A stretch of DNA of 64,000 nucleotides from Cupriavidus metallidurans CH34 (GCF_000196015.1 NC_007973.1:3100001-3164000), one strand, 5' to 3'. Shown: positions 45,893 through 55,684, counted from the stretch's first letter. Translations and numbers: made by a program. Notes: generated from the letters alone by a model not told the origin.

Positions 45893-46897
45893 TTACTCGA
45901 ACTGGATATTGGCCTTGCGAGCCACCGCCTGCCATTTGTCATGCTCGTGGCGCACCAGGTTGCCAAGGTCGGCAGGTGTGCCAACCGCAATTTCGAAACC
46001 CTGAGCCGTCAGCGCCTCAACCACCTTGGGCTGGCGAATCGCGACGCCCAGCGCATCGTGCAGGCGAGTCACTGTATCGGGTTGCATATGAGCCGGGCCG
46101 AAAACGCCGATCCACGAGTAGGCCTCGAAGCCCTTGAAGCCCTGCTCGGCCACGGTCGGCACCTGCGGAAGTTGCTTGATGCGGCTCGATCCGGTCACGC
46201 CGAGCACCTTGATCGTCTTGGCGGCGATGTGGGCCTGCACGGCGGCGTAGCTGCTGAAGAACAGGTCGACTTCCCCCGCCAGCACGGCTTGCACGGCCGG
46301 GCCGCCACCCTTGTAGGGCACGTGGAGGAACTGGACGCCCGCGTCGGTGGCCAGCGCTTCCGCGGCAAGCTGATTCAGGCTGCCGATACCCGACGAGGCA
46401 TAGCGCACGCCCTTGGGATTGGCGCGGGCCAATTCCACGAGCTCACGCACGTTCGAGGCCGAAAGCGCGGGATTGGCGGCGATCACCAGCGGGAAGCGCA
46501 CCAGCTGGGAGATCGGCGTGAAATCCTTGAACGTGTCGTACGGCAGGTTCTTGTACGCAAATGGATTGATCGCATGCGTATCGAAAGCCATCAGCAGCGT
46601 ATTGCCATCTGGCTTGGCGCGCGCCACGGTGCTGCTGGCGATCAGTCCGCCAGCGCCAGGCTTGTTATCGACGACGACGGTCTGGCCGAGTCCACTCTTC
46701 AGCCCCGGCTGCAGTTGGCGCGCAACGATGTCCACGCTGCCACCCGGCGGGAACGGCAACACCATGGAAATGGGACGGCCACCCGAGGCAGGTTCTGCCG
46801 CGCGGGCAAGGCTGGAGATCGAAGCGACGGGCACGGCACCCATCGGCAAGGTCTTGAGCAGCAGACGGCGCAGCCGCATGCGGTCTGGAGAGGACAT
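45893..46897 (-). CDS. Bug-family tripartite tricarboxylate-type receptor
   Basis: A 334-residue periplasmic receptor of the Bug/TctC family, much expanded in Betaproteobacteria. The N terminus has twin Arg residues (RRLLLK) and a hydrophobic signal ending near residue 34 (ARAA), so it may be exported. The mature part starts RPISMVLPFPPGGSVDIVAR, the classical Bug signature, with later blocks NKPGAGG and YKGGGPAVQAVLAGEVDLFF. No TctA/TctB membrane genes are near, so it may serve a distant transporter or sensing role. The ligand is unknown. Confidence 0.9.
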   Translation of the reverse strand: MSSPDRMRLRRLLLKTLPMGAVPVASISSLARAAEPASGGRPISMVLPFPPGGSVDIVARQLQPGLKSGLGQTVVVDNKPGAGGLIASSTVARAKPDGNTLLMAFDTHAINPFAYKNLPYDTFKDFTPISQLVRFPLVIAANPALSASNVRELVELARANPKGVRYASSGIGSLNQLAAEALATDAGVQFLHVPYKGGGPAVQAVLAGEVDLFFSSYAAVQAHIAAKTIKVLGVTGSSRIKQLPQVPTVAEQGFKGFEAYSWIGVFGPAHMQPDTVTRLHDALGVAIRQPKVVEALTAQGFEIAVGTPADLGNLVRHEHDKWQAVARKANIQFE

Positions 46898-47103
46898 CGG
46901 TGACTTGAGCTGTGCGGCCACATGGCCGCGTGACAAAAAAGAAAGGGCGACATGCCGCCCGCCCGTATTTTGCCCGATGATCGCTCGCGTTGCAGGCAAT
47001 GCCTTCGCTGATCGCCCAAAAGCCCACGAAGCTGGAACAATCGCCCAAGAAAAACGGCCGGGAATGACCCGGCCGTTATCCAATTTGCTGATATGTCAGA
47101 CGC

Positions 47104-49401
47104 TCAGACTTCTGCGCGCTGCTCGCTTTCCGGCGCCTCGGGCGGCTCCGGATCCGCTTCGGAGAACGTCAGCTTGATCTGGTCGTCATCGTCCAGGTCC
47201 ACCGCGACCTTGCCGCCGCTGACAAGCTTGCCAAACAGCAGCTCGTCGGCCAGCGCCTTGCGGATCATGTCCTGGATCAGACGCTGCATCGGACGGGCAC
47301 CCATCAGTGGATCGAAGCCCTTCTTCGCCAGATACTTGCGCAGCTTCTCCGAGAAGCTGGCATCCACCTTCTTCTCGTGCAGTTGCTCTTCCAGCTGCAT
47401 CAGGAACTTGTCCACCACGCGCAGAATGATTTCCTCATCCAGCGAGCGGAAGCTGATCATTGCATCGAGCCGGTTACGGAACTCGGGCGTGAACATCCGC
47501 TTGATATCGGCCATTTCGTCGCCCTGCTCGCGGGCGGTGGTGAAGCCGATCGTGGCACGGTTCATCGTCTCGGCGCCCGCATTGGTGGTCATGATGATGA
47601 TCACGTTGCGGAAGTCGGCACGGCGACCGTTGTTGTCGGTGAGCGAACCGTGGTCCATGACCTGCAGCAGGATGTTGAAGATATCCGGATGTGCCTTTTC
47701 GATCTCGTCGAGCAGGAGCACGCAGTGCGGCTTCTTCGTGACGGCCTCGGTCAGCAGGCCGCCCTGGTCGAAACCGACATAGCCCGGGGGCGCGCCGATC
47801 AGGCGGCTCACCGCGTGGCGCTCCATGTATTCGGACATGTCGAAGCGCAGCAACTCAATGCCCATGATGAACGCGAGCTGCTTGGCCACTTCGGTCTTGC
47901 CGACGCCGGTCGGGCCCGAGAACAGGAACGAGCCGATCGGCTTGTCGGTCTTGCCCAGGCCAGCACGCGACATCTTGATCGCCGAAGCCAGCGCCTCGAT
48001 GGCCGGGTCCTGACCGAACACCACCGACTTCAGGTCGCGTTCCAGCGTCTGCAACTTGCTGCGGTCGTCCTGGTTCACGCTTTGCGGCGGGATACGCGCG
48101 ATGCGCGACACGATGTCCTCGATCTCGGCCTTGCCGATCGTCTTCTTCTGCTTCGACTTCGGCAGGATGCGCTGTGCCGCACCCGCTTCATCGATCACAT
48201 CGATCGCCTTGTCCGGCAGATGACGGTCCGTGATGAAGCGTGCCGACAGTTCGGCCGCCGCGGTCAGCGCCGAGGCCGCGTATTTGACGCCGTGATGCTC
48301 CTCGAAGCGCGACTTCAGGCCACGCAGAATCTGCACGGTCTGGTCTACCGAAGGCTCGACCACGTCGATCTTCTGGAATCGACGCGATAACGCCGCATCC
48401 TTCTCGAAGATGCCACGGTACTCGGTGAACGTGGTCGCGCCGATGCACTTGAGCTGCCCCGACGACAGCGCCGGTTTCAGCAGGTTGCTGGCGTCCAGCG
48501 TGCCGCCCGATGCGGCGCCCGCGCCGATCAGCGTGTGGATCTCGTCGATGAACAGGATCGCGTTCGGATTGTCCTTGAGCGACTTCAGCACACCCTTGAG
48601 GCGCTGCTCGAAGTCGCCACGGTACTTGGTGCCGGCCAGCAGCGCGCCCATGTCGAGCGAGTACACCACGGCCTTTTCCAGGATATCCGGCACCTCGCCC
48701 TTGGTGATGCGCCAGGCCAGACCTTCGGCGATCGCCGTCTTGCCCACGCCGGCCTCGCCGGTCAGCAGCGGGTTGTTCTTGCGGCGGCGGCACAGCACCT
48801 GGACAACGCGCTCGACTTCGCTTTCGCGGCCGATCAGCGGATCGATCTTGCCGGCCTTGGCCAGCGTGTTCAGGTTCTGGGTGTATTGCTCGAGCGGGCT
48901 TTCCTTGCCGTCACCGCCCTCGCCTTCGGCGTTGCCGTCGCCATGCTTGGCGGGCTCGGCCTGATCCTTGCGGATGCCGTGGCTGATGAAATTCACCACG
49001 TCCAGGCGCGTGACGCCCTGCTGCTGCAGGTAGTAGACCGCGTGGGAATCCTTCTCGCCGAAGATCGCCACCAGCACGTTTGCGCCAGTCACCTCCTTCT
49101 TGCCGTTGGAGGTCGACTGCACATGCATGATGGCGCGCTGGATCACTCGCTGGAAACCGAGTGTCGGCTGTGTGTCCACTTCATCGGTGCCGGGCACGAC
49201 CGGCGTGTTGTCGGCGATGAAGTTCTTCAGACTAGTGCGCAAGTCCTCGATGTTGGCTGCGCACGCGCGCAGCACCTCGGCCGCCGTGGGGTTGTCGAGC
49301 AACGCCAGCAGCAGGTGTTCCACGGTGATGAACTCGTGGCGCGCCTGGCGAGCCTCGACGAAGGCCATGTGCAGGCTCACTTCCAATTCTTGCGCAATCA
49401 T
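47104..49401 (-). CDS. clpA: ATP-dependent Clp protease ATP-binding subunit ClpA
   Basis: A 765-residue AAA+ unfoldase with two ATPase modules. The N-domain (about 1-145) binds ClpS. D1 has Walker [10 protein letters not shown] and Walker [12 protein letters not shown]2 has Walker [10 protein letters not shown] and Walker [15 protein letters not shown]. An acidic stretch with a Gly/Glu-rich linker follows the N-domain (about 150-165). It feeds substrates to ClpP. The start at 49401 overlaps the clpS stop by 4 bp, as in other proteobacteria. Confidence 0.97.
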   Translation of the reverse strand: MIAQELEVSLHMAFVEARQARHEFITVEHLLLALLDNPTAAEVLRACAANIEDLRTSLKNFIADNTPVVPGTDEVDTQPTLGFQRVIQRAIMHVQSTSNGKKEVTGANVLVAIFGEKDSHAVYYLQQQGVTRLDVVNFISHGIRKDQAEPAKHGDGNAEGEGGDGKESPLEQYTQNLNTLAKAGKIDPLIGRESEVERVVQVLCRRRKNNPLLTGEAGVGKTAIAEGLAWRITKGEVPDILEKAVVYSLDMGALLAGTKYRGDFEQRLKGVLKSLKDNPNAILFIDEIHTLIGAGAASGGTLDASNLLKPALSSGQLKCIGATTFTEYRGIFEKDAALSRRFQKIDVVEPSVDQTVQILRGLKSRFEEHHGVKYAASALTAAAELSARFITDRHLPDKAIDVIDEAGAAQRILPKSKQKKTIGKAEIEDIVSRIARIPPQSVNQDDRSKLQTLERDLKSVVFGQDPAIEALASAIKMSRAGLGKTDKPIGSFLFSGPTGVGKTEVAKQLAFIMGIELLRFDMSEYMERHAVSRLIGAPPGYVGFDQGGLLTEAVTKKPHCVLLLDEIEKAHPDIFNILLQVMDHGSLTDNNGRRADFRNVIIIMTTNAGAETMNRATIGFTTAREQGDEMADIKRMFTPEFRNRLDAMISFRSLDEEIILRVVDKFLMQLEEQLHEKKVDASFSEKLRKYLAKKGFDPLMGARPMQRLIQDMIRKALADELLFGKLVSGGKVAVDLDDDDQIKLTFSEADPEPPEAPESEQRAEV

Positions 49402-49724
49402 GCTTCCTCCATCACGCACTGCAGCGGGTGCCCCGCCTGCCGCGCATGGGTTGATACAAGCTCGACTTTGGTCGCCGCGATATCACGCGTATAGATACCA
49501 CAAACGCCCTTACCTTCCCGGTGGACGGTCAGCATGATCTGCGTCGCCGTTTCCCGGTCCCTGCTGAAATACTGCTGCAGGATCATCACGACGAACTCCA
49601 TCGGAGTGTAGTCGTCGTTGAGCAGGACCACCTTGTACATCGCCGGCGGCTTGAGCTGCTGCTCCTTCCGTTCGATGACAGTGCCTGTTTCGCGTTGGGG
49701 GGTGTTCGCCAGCCGTGTCGCCAT
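49398..49724 (-). CDS. clpS: ATP-dependent Clp protease adaptor ClpS
   Basis: A 108-residue adaptor that recognises N-degrons and delivers them to ClpA. The N-terminal flexible arm (about 1-25) is followed by the signature [20 protein letters not shown], with the binding-pocket Asn-Asp and Met residues, and by a C-terminal [16 protein letters not shown] block. Coupled to clpA by a 4-bp overlap. Confidence 0.97.
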   Translation of the reverse strand: MATRLANTPQRETGTVIERKEQQLKPPAMYKVVLLNDDYTPMEFVVMILQQYFSRDRETATQIMLTVHREGKGVCGIYTRDIAATKVELVSTHARQAGHPLQCVMEEA

Positions 49725-50288
49725 GGCTTTTATTCTAACCCTTGTTCACAAGTCTGCAATTTGGGGAACTGGGCTGTTATTCAAGCCCCGCACCCGGTAA
49801 ATTCTCTGCGTGGCCCGCCACACAAAGGACGTTCGGCGCACGTTGGCGGAGCACGCCGCACACGAGCGGGACGGCTCCCTGGCACCAGTCCGGGGCATTC
49901 GGGAAAATCCGTACGCCCCGGCGCCAAAGGTACCACTGGTGGCCGTTTCAATCCCGCCACACCCCGCGCCGAGTGGGGATTCTGCCAGCTTGACAGTATG
50001 TAGGTTTGCCGAAAGAATCGTTCGCGCATTCGGGCATGGTCACGCGAGCCAAGCAACAAGGTCAGTCCGGATGATTCCGTGAGCAGGGGAGGCCCACGAC
50101 CGGCGTCGGTCATGCGCCCGCATGCCAGCATTTGACTGGTAACCGGGCGCCGACCACGCGAATCTCATCGATACGGCGCCTTCTGGCTGCCGGTGCCGCA
50201 GGGCGCCGACGCTGGAAGCCCGTCGAAGTGTTTTTCAGCTGGCCATCGGTTTCCCCGCTTGAAATCTGCTTTTTCGTTGGGGGAGTTT
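49725..50288. other. Intergenic region and long leader before the cold-shock gene
   Basis: A 564-bp stretch without a believable gene; the open frames in it have no family features. It contains the csp promoter at 49990-50018, so that about 260 nt of it is transcribed leader. The rest is the clpS upstream region. Confidence 0.6.
49990..50018 (+). promoter_or_regulatory. Promoter of the cold-shock gene
   Basis: A consensus TTGACA (49990-49995), a 17-bp spacer and AAGAAT (50013-50018, four of six). The start site would be near 50025, giving a leader of about 263 nt before the ATG. Long structured leaders are typical of cold-inducible csp mRNAs. Confidence 0.6.
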
Positions 50289-50498
50289 ATGGCAAGCGGT
50301 ATCGTCAAATGGTTCAATGACGCCAAGGGTTTCGGCTTTATCAAGCCGGACGACGGCGAGGAAGAACTGTTTGCGCACTTTTCGGCAATTCAGATGTCGG
50401 GTTTCAAGACGCTGAAGGAAGGCCAGCGTGTGGTGTTCGAAATCGTGCAAGGCCCGAAGGGCAAGCAAGCTACGAACATCCAGGACGCGAACCAGTAA
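50289..50498 (+). CDS. Cold-shock domain protein (CspA family)
   Basis: A 69-residue OB-fold RNA/DNA-binding protein. The RNP1 motif is KGFGFIK (about 13-19) and RNP2 is ELFAHFSAI (about 28-36; Ala replaces the more usual Val). It starts [11 protein letters not shown] as in most CspA members. A GGGGGAG Shine-Dalgarno sequence precedes the ATG. It probably acts as an RNA chaperone; whether it is cold-induced or constitutive cannot be told, though the long leader favours post-transcriptional control. Confidence 0.96.
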   Translation: MASGIVKWFNDAKGFGFIKPDDGEEELFAHFSAIQMSGFKTLKEGQRVVFEIVQGPKGKQATNIQDANQ

Positions 50499-50650
50499 GA
50501 GTGCGCCGCGACCGAACCGGCCGCAGAGCCGCGTCAGTCCGTCAGGATGCTGGGGGGATGTACCCCCGCGGAACGGGATCCAGTGCCACGGTACGGCAAT
50601 GCCGGCCAGCGGCACGCTGCTTTTGGCGGTACGCCACGCATCCGATGGAG

Positions 50651-50680
50651 CGCCCGGCCTCGTGCCGGGCGTTCTGCTTT
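50651..50680 (+). terminator. Terminator after the cold-shock gene
   Basis: CGCCCGGC / GCCGGGCG (50651-50658, 50664-50671) followed by TTCTGCTTT, a weak T-rich tail, about 150 bp after the csp stop codon. Confidence 0.6.
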
Positions 50681-50747
50681 CCGCCCCTCGCCTCACTCCC
50701 ACCGTCCGTCGATATTCAGACCGCTCACCCGCTGGGCGTCTTCGCGG

Positions 50748-50828
50748 CTGACTATCCGCAACGCAAGGACCGAAGACCTTGCCCTAATCGAATTTCGCTA
50801 TCAGGCCAGCGCCGCGACGATCGGGTGA
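50748..50828 (+). pseudogene. Possible remnant of a GNAT acetyltransferase N terminus
   Basis: From a CTG codon the frame reads LTIRNARTEDLALIEFRYQA and stops after 26 residues. The opening TIRNARTEDLALI is the usual first strand and helix of GNAT N-acetyltransferases. No continuation was found in the other frames before the icd terminator, so at most a decayed fragment remains. It could also be chance. Confidence 0.35.
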
Positions 50829-50850
50829 TCTCCGTCAGCCAATAGACGTG

Positions 50851-50876
50851 AAAAAGCCCCGCATCTGCGGGGCTTT
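50851..50876 (-). terminator. Terminator of icd
   Basis: Stem AAAGCCCCGC / GCGGGGCTTT with loop ATCT; on the minus strand it is followed by TTTTT. Located 28 bp after the icd stop codon. Confidence 0.9.
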
Positions 50877-50903
50877 CTGTCTCCGGCGGAGTGGCCGTCG
50901 CGC

Positions 50904-52154
50904 TTACATATTGTCGATCATCACCTGACCAAACCCCGAGCACGACACCTGCGTCGCACCTTCTAGCAGCCGGGCGAAGTCGTACGTGACCTTCTTCGAC
51001 TGGATCGACTTCTCCATCGAGCGGATGATCAGGTCGGCCGCTTCGGTCCAGCCCATGTGGCGCAGCATCATTTCCGCGGAGAGGATTTCCGAACCTGGAT
51101 TCACGTAGTCCTTGCCTGCATACTTCGGCGCGGTGCCGTGCGTGGCTTCGAACATGGCGACCGAATCGGACATGTTCGCGCCCGGTGCGATGCCGATGCC
51201 ACCCACCTGGGCGGCCAGGGCGTCGGAGATGTAGTCACCGTTCAGGTTCAGCGTGGCGATCACCGAATATTCAGCTGGACGCAGCAGAATCTGCTGCAGG
51301 AATGCGTCGGCGATAGCGTCCTTGACGACGATATCGCGGCCAGTCTTCGGATTCTTGAACTTGCACCACGGGCCGCCATCGACCAGTTCCGCGCCAAATT
51401 CCTGCTGCGCGAGTTCATAGCCCCAGTCGCGGAAGCCGCCTTCGGTGAACTTCATGATGTTGCCCTTGTGCACGAGCGTCACCGACGGCTTGTCGTTGTC
51501 GATCGCGTACTGGAGCGCCTTGCGCACCAGGCGCTGCGTGCCTTCCTTCGAGACGGGCTTGATGCCGATGCCGGACGTTTCCGGGAAGCGGATCTTCTTC
51601 ACGCCCATTTCGTTCTGCAGGAAGGCGATCAGCTTCTTCGCGCCTTCGCTTTCGGCTTCCCACTCGATGCCGGCATAGATGTCTTCCGAGTTCTCGCGGA
51701 AGATCACCATGTCGGTCTTCTCGGGCTCGCGCACCGGGGACGGCACGCCTTTGAAATAACGCACCGGGCGCAAGCAGACATAGAGATCGAGCTGCTGACG
51801 CAGTGCCACGTTCAGCGAGCGGATGCCACCACCGACCGGCGTGGTCAGCGGGCCCTTGATCGACACCACGTATTCCTTGACCACTTCCATGGTCTCTTCC
51901 GGCAGCCACACATCCGGGCCATAGACCTTGGTCGACTTCTCGCCCGCGTAGATCTCCATCCACGAGATCTTGCGCTTGCCGCCATACGCCTTGGCCACGG
52001 CGGCATCCACCACTTTCAGCATCACCGGGGTGATATCGACACCCGTGCCGTCACCTTCGATGTAGGGAATGATCGGATTATCCGGCACGTTCAGCGAAAG
52101 ATCGGCGTTGACCTTGATCTTCTCGCCTGCCGGCACCTTGATGTGCTGATACAT
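50904..52154 (-). CDS. icd: Isocitrate dehydrogenase (NADP-dependent)
   Basis: A 416-residue TCA-cycle enzyme converting isocitrate to 2-oxoglutarate. The substrate-binding serine is in the [14 protein letters not shown] block, and the metal/substrate segment includes [35 protein letters not shown] near the C terminus is the nucleotide-binding loop of the NADP type. The start at 52154 (MYQHIKVP) is preceded by GGAGAC; a 25-codon upstream extension is unlikely. A GTCTTATATAAGAC palindrome lies about 150 bp upstream. Confidence 0.97.
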   Translation of the reverse strand: MYQHIKVPAGEKIKVNADLSLNVPDNPIIPYIEGDGTGVDITPVMLKVVDAAVAKAYGGKRKISWMEIYAGEKSTKVYGPDVWLPEETMEVVKEYVVSIKGPLTTPVGGGIRSLNVALRQQLDLYVCLRPVRYFKGVPSPVREPEKTDMVIFRENSEDIYAGIEWEAESEGAKKLIAFLQNEMGVKKIRFPETSGIGIKPVSKEGTQRLVRKALQYAIDNDKPSVTLVHKGNIMKFTEGGFRDWGYELAQQEFGAELVDGGPWCKFKNPKTGRDIVVKDAIADAFLQQILLRPAEYSVIATLNLNGDYISDALAAQVGGIGIAPGANMSDSVAMFEATHGTAPKYAGKDYVNPGSEILSAEMMLRHMGWTEAADLIIRSMEKSIQSKKVTYDFARLLEGATQVSCSGFGQVMIDNM

Positions 52155-52301
52155 ATTTGTCTCCAACTGCGGATGGGGGTAAGGACAGCACCAGGCCGCA
52201 GAGCCCGGCAATGCGATTGTGTCGTGCAAGGCATTGTAACGGGCGAATCGGGTTCGCCACGTGACCGGCCGCGATCACATCTCGCTCGGCATTTCATGTC
52301 A

Positions 52302-52315
52302 GTCTTATATAAGAC
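52302..52315. promoter_or_regulatory. Palindrome GTCTTATATAAGAC between icd and rluE
   Basis: A perfect 14-bp palindrome in the 238-bp divergent gap. The core TCTTATATAAGA recurs at 57241-57252. It lies 148 bp upstream of icd and 78 bp upstream of rluE, a suitable place for a regulator of either gene. Confidence 0.5.
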
Positions 52316-52392
52316 CCAAGAGCATCCGCATATTATGCATAAACGCCGTGGGCACGCCAAATGATTCGGCGGCTCGTGCATACTTCGCGCCC

Positions 52393-53037
52393 ATGACCCT
52401 GATCGCGCTAAACAAACCCTACCAGACCATGAGCCAGTTCTCAGCGCACCCCTCGCGCGCGACGCTGGCTGACTGTGTCGATGTGCCTGGTGTCTATCCT
52501 GCCGGCCGGCTCGATGCCGACAGCGAAGGCCTGCTGCTGCTCACCGACGATGGCGCGCTGCAGGCACGCATCGCCGATCCGCGACACAAGCTCGTCAAGA
52601 CGTACCTCGCTCAGGTGGAAGGTGTTCCAGACGAGGCTGCGCTTGCCACCCTTCGCACCGGCGTGGACCTGGGAGATTTCAAGACGCTGCCAGCAAAGGC
52701 GCGCGTCGTCGATGAGCCGGCATGGTTGTGGGAGCGCCATCCTCCGATCCGCTATCGCGCAGCCATTCCCACTACGTGGATCGAGTTGTCGATTCGCGAA
52801 GGCAAGAACCGACAGGTGCGCCGCATGACTGCCGCGGTGGGGCTCCCCACGCTTCGACTCGTCCGCATATCTATTGGCAATCTGAAACTGCCGGAGCTGG
52901 GACTGATGCCCGGCCAATGGTGCGAAACAGATGTCTCGAGACTAGGACTTTCAAGCGGCAATCCGCATGTTTCGACTGCAAGACCTGAGCGCGCGCCCAC
53001 ATCGGGACCGGCAAGACGCAGTTACAAATTCAAGTAA
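52393..53037 (+). CDS. rluE: Pseudouridine synthase (RluE/RsuA family)
   Basis: A 214-residue pseudouridine synthase without the S4 domain, like RluE. The catalytic Asp is in the motif AGRLDADSEGLLLLTDDG (about 39-56). Other blocks are KTYLAQVEG and REGKNRQVRRMTAAVGLPTLRL. The expected target is U2457 of 23S rRNA by analogy; the exact site is not proven. The ATG at 52393 begins the family pattern MTLIALNKPY. The last 30 residues are a basic Ser/Pro-rich tail. Confidence 0.88.
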   Translation: MTLIALNKPYQTMSQFSAHPSRATLADCVDVPGVYPAGRLDADSEGLLLLTDDGALQARIADPRHKLVKTYLAQVEGVPDEAALATLRTGVDLGDFKTLPAKARVVDEPAWLWERHPPIRYRAAIPTTWIELSIREGKNRQVRRMTAAVGLPTLRLVRISIGNLKLPELGLMPGQWCETDVSRLGLSSGNPHVSTARPERAPTSGPARRSYKFK

Positions 53038-53143
53038 ATATGGCGTCAACGGCCAGCCTTGCCGCTTCGTTTTTTCGAGTGACACGTTCTACTACGCGTC
53101 GCACTCACCAAATGCTGGACACAAATTCTCGAGGTACTCGCAA

Positions 53144-53344
53144 ATGAAAAAACTGATCGCTGCCCTGGTTGTTGGTCTGTTCGCTACCGGCGCTTTCGCC
53201 CAGGCTTCGGCTCCCGCCGCTGCTGATGCTGCTGCACCGGCCGCCAAGGAAGCCAAGCCCGCGAAGTCCACCAGCAAGAAGCATCACAGCAGCAAGAAGC
53301 ATAGCTCGAAGAAGACTGAAGCTTCGGCTCCGGCTGCTCAGTAA
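53144..53344 (+). CDS. Small exported basic protein, Ala/Lys/Ser/His-rich
   Basis: A 66-residue protein with a clear Sec signal peptide (MKKLIAALVVGLFATGAFA, cleavage near residue 19). The mature part is low complexity: an Ala-rich stretch, then a KKHHSSKKHSSKK repeat, then an Ala/Pro end. Its composition resembles acid-shock-like periplasmic proteins but I cannot assign it to a family. The ATG follows GAGGTACTCGCAA. A terminator at 53392 ends it as a single-gene unit. Confidence 0.75.
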   Translation: MKKLIAALVVGLFATGAFAQASAPAAADAAAPAAKEAKPAKSTSKKHHSSKKHSSKKTEASAPAAQ

Positions 53345-53391
53345 GGCGGTTCGCGCGCGACTCGCCGGCATCGGTCCGGCGCTCATGCGAA

Positions 53392-53423
53392 GGGCAGGCA
53401 CGTTTCGACGGCCTGCCTTTTTT
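53392..53423 (+). terminator. Terminator after the small basic protein gene
   Basis: GGCAGGC (53393-53399) pairs with GCCTGCC (53411-53417), followed by TTTTTTATT. Confidence 0.85.
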
Positions 53424-53499
53424 ATTGCGCGAACGACTGACGCACGCGCGCTGCGCTATGCTCTCGGCTGCAGTCGACCCTCTCACTTCCGATAACGCC

Positions 53500-53940
53500 A
53501 TGCATCGCATGATCAAGACTCTGCTGGCCGCAGGCACCACGGTGCTGGCCACGCTCGCCCACGCACAAAGCGCGCTGCCCGTGATTCCGCTGACCGCTGG
53601 CATGTATGCCATCCAGGCGGAGGTGGCAGCCTCGCCCGAGGCGCGCGAACGCGGCCTGATGTTCCGCAAGAACATGCCAGCCAACGCCGGCATGTTGTTC
53701 GTGTTCGAGGATAAGGCCGGCCACTGTTTCTGGATGAAGAACACCGACCTGCCGCTGTCGATCGCCTTCCTGGCCGATGACGGCAGCATCGTGAACATCG
53801 AGGAAATGAAGCCGCAGACCGAGGACAATCACTGCCCGCGCGCGGCCGTGCGCTACGCGCTGGAAATGAACAAGGGATGGTTTGCCCAGAAGGGCCTCAA
53901 GCCGGGCGCGAAGATCGGCGGACTACCTCAGCCGAAGTAG
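53500..53940 (+). CDS. DUF192 family protein, exported
   Basis: A 146-residue protein with an N-terminal signal peptide (IKTLLAAGTTVLATLAHA, cleavage near residue 22). The DUF192 core follows: VAASPEARERGLMFRKNMP (about 43-61), FVFEDKAGHCFWMKNTDLPL and ALEMNKGWFAQKGLKPG. The function of the domain is not established. An alternative ATG lies three codons downstream at 53509. Confidence 0.88.
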   Translation: MHRMIKTLLAAGTTVLATLAHAQSALPVIPLTAGMYAIQAEVAASPEARERGLMFRKNMPANAGMLFVFEDKAGHCFWMKNTDLPLSIAFLADDGSIVNIEEMKPQTEDNHCPRAAVRYALEMNKGWFAQKGLKPGAKIGGLPQPK

Positions 53941-53958
53941 CCTCAATAGCGCTGTAAG

Positions 53959-53989
53959 GCAGCCCGCGAGTTGGGTGGTTGCGGGCTGC
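53959..53989. terminator. Hairpin between convergent DUF192 and yajQ genes
   Basis: GCAGCCCGC (53959-53967) pairs with GCGGGCTGC (53981-53989). No T-run follows on either strand, so termination is only suggested by position. Confidence 0.5.
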
Positions 53990-53996
53990 GACGCGC

Positions 53997-54482
53997 TTAG
54001 TCGCGGAAGTTGTTGAAGTCGAGGGGCGCCTCGTTGGCGTCCTTGCGCAGCATGGCGATCACCGCCTGCAGATCGTCGCGCTTGGTGCCCGATACGCGCA
54101 CCGCATCGCCCTGGATGCTGCCCTGGACCTTGATCTTGCTGTCCTTGATCATGCGCACGATCTTCTTGGCCAGATCACCGGTCACGCCCTTCTTGATCGT
54201 GATGACCTGCTTGACCTTGTCGCCGCTGATCTTCTCGACCTTGCCGTAGTCCAGGAAGCGCACGTCCACGTTGCGCTTGGCCATCTTGTTGATCAGGACG
54301 TCCTTGACCTGATCCAGCTTGAAATCGTCATCGGCAAAGGCGGTCAGCTCACCCTCCTTCTGCTCGACCCGGGCATCGGAACCCTTGAAGTCGAAACGCG
54401 TGGAGATTTCCTTGTTGGCCTGCTCCACGGCGTTCTTCACTTCGACCATATTGGCTTCACACACTACGTCAAACGACGGCAT
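53997..54482 (-). CDS. yajQ: YajQ family nucleotide-binding protein
   Basis: A 161-residue protein with two ferredoxin-like domains, of the YajQ family; homologues in Xanthomonas and Pseudomonas bind cyclic di-GMP. It starts [19 protein letters not shown] and has the block [18 protein letters not shown] near the C terminus, both diagnostic. Length matches the family (160-165). Its gene diverges from murB, 134 bp away. Whether it binds c-di-GMP in this organism is inference. Confidence 0.95.
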   Translation of the reverse strand: MPSFDVVCEANMVEVKNAVEQANKEISTRFDFKGSDARVEQKEGELTAFADDDFKLDQVKDVLINKMAKRNVDVRFLDYGKVEKISGDKVKQVITIKKGVTGDLAKKIVRMIKDSKIKVQGSIQGDAVRVSGTKRDDLQAVIAMLRKDANEAPLDFNNFRD

Positions 54483-54616
54483 TTCAATTCTCCTGGTATT
54501 GCATGGCCGCTGGCACTTAGCGGCGGCCGGTCCGTAACGGTTACGTATAATCGGGCCTGCCTCTCAGTCCGGGGAGGCCATTTCGCCGCTTCGGCGCCCG
54601 CTTTTCCCGTCCTTGC

Positions 54617-55627
54617 ATGGCAGATTTCCTCGAATTCTATCCCCTGCGCACCCACAATACATTCGGGTTCGATGCGCGCGCGCGCCTAGCCGTCCATATT
54701 CGCAACGAATCGGACCTGGTTTCGGCCCTGTCCGACCATCGGATCGACAATCTGCCCATCGTCGTGCTCGGTGGCGGCAGCAATGTGGTACTGACCGGCG
54801 ATCTCGATGCATGTGTGCTGCTGATGGAGATCCCCGGGTACGACGTGGCGGAGGATGATGCCAGCTGGCTCGTCACGGCCGGCGCCGGGGAAACCTGGCA
54901 CGGGCTGGTAAACCGCACGATCGACGAAGGGATGCCTGGCCTGGAAAACCTGGCGCTGATCCCGGGCACGGCCGGCGCCGCCCCGATCCAGAACATTGGC
55001 GCATACGGCGTGGAGTTGCGCGAACGTTTCGCCCGGCTACGTGCCTATGACCGGCAATCCGGCGACTTCGTCACGATCGACCTGGACACATGCGCGTTCG
55101 GCTACCGGGACAGCCTGTTCAAGCGCGAAGGCCGCGACCGCTACATCATCACGGCGGTCACACTGCGGCTGCCCAAGGCCTGGCAACCGGTACTGAACTA
55201 CGGCGAGCTGACGCGTGAACTGGAAGGTGTGAGCACGCCCGATGCAGCGCAAGTCCGCGACGCGATCGTTGCGATCCGCTCGCGCAAGCTGCCGGATCCG
55301 GCAAAGATCGGCAACGCCGGGAGCTTCTTCAAGAATCCGGTCGTCGACGCCTCGCTGCGCAATGCCCTGCTGGCCGACCACCCTGCCCTCGTCAGCTATC
55401 CGCAACCCGATGGCAGCTACAAGCTGGCCGCAGGCTGGTTGATCGACCAGTGTGGATTCAAGGGTGTCGACGACGGCCCGGTGGGCGTCTACGGCAAGCA
55501 AGCACTGGTGCTGGTGCACCACGGCGGTGGAACTGGGGCGGCGCTGCTAGCGCTGGCTAACCGCATCGCAGACGCGGTGCAGGCGCACTTCGGGGTCCGG
55601 ATCGAGCCGGAACCGGTGATTCTGTAG
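54617..55627 (+). CDS. murB: UDP-N-acetylmuramate dehydrogenase (UDP-N-acetylenolpyruvoylglucosamine reductase)
   Basis: A 336-residue flavoenzyme of peptidoglycan synthesis, type I. The FAD-binding part has VLGGGSNVVLTGD (about 51-63) and NLALIPGTAGAAPIQNIGAYG (about 113-133). The catalytic serine is in GNAGSFFKNPVV near residue 237. It reduces enolpyruvyl-UDP-GlcNAc to UDP-MurNAc. A TATAAT at 54546-54551 lies about 65 bp before the ATG and may be its -10 box. Confidence 0.97.
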   Translation: MADFLEFYPLRTHNTFGFDARARLAVHIRNESDLVSALSDHRIDNLPIVVLGGGSNVVLTGDLDACVLLMEIPGYDVAEDDASWLVTAGAGETWHGLVNRTIDEGMPGLENLALIPGTAGAAPIQNIGAYGVELRERFARLRAYDRQSGDFVTIDLDTCAFGYRDSLFKREGRDRYIITAVTLRLPKAWQPVLNYGELTRELEGVSTPDAAQVRDAIVAIRSRKLPDPAKIGNAGSFFKNPVVDASLRNALLADHPALVSYPQPDGSYKLAAGWLIDQCGFKGVDDGPVGVYGKQALVLVHHGGGTGAALLALANRIADAVQAHFGVRIEPEPVIL

Positions 55628-55640
55628 AGGGTGTCTTGCT

Positions 55641-55667
55641 CCCCTCTCCCACGTTGTGGAAGAGGGG
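55641..55667. repeat. REP-like CCCTCTCCC palindromic element, copy 4
   Basis: CCCCTCTCCCAC (55641-55652) and GTGGAAGAGGGG (55656-55667) form a 12-bp stem with a single mismatch, between convergent murB and ppnP. Confidence 0.58.
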
Positions 55668-55684
55668 TAAATTCTCGGTACGGC

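Noticed and set aside
49781..50131. Open frame on the minus strand (116 codons) upstream of the cold-shock gene
   Set aside because: Low-complexity Arg/Pro/Ala translation without family features, overlapping the predicted csp promoter.
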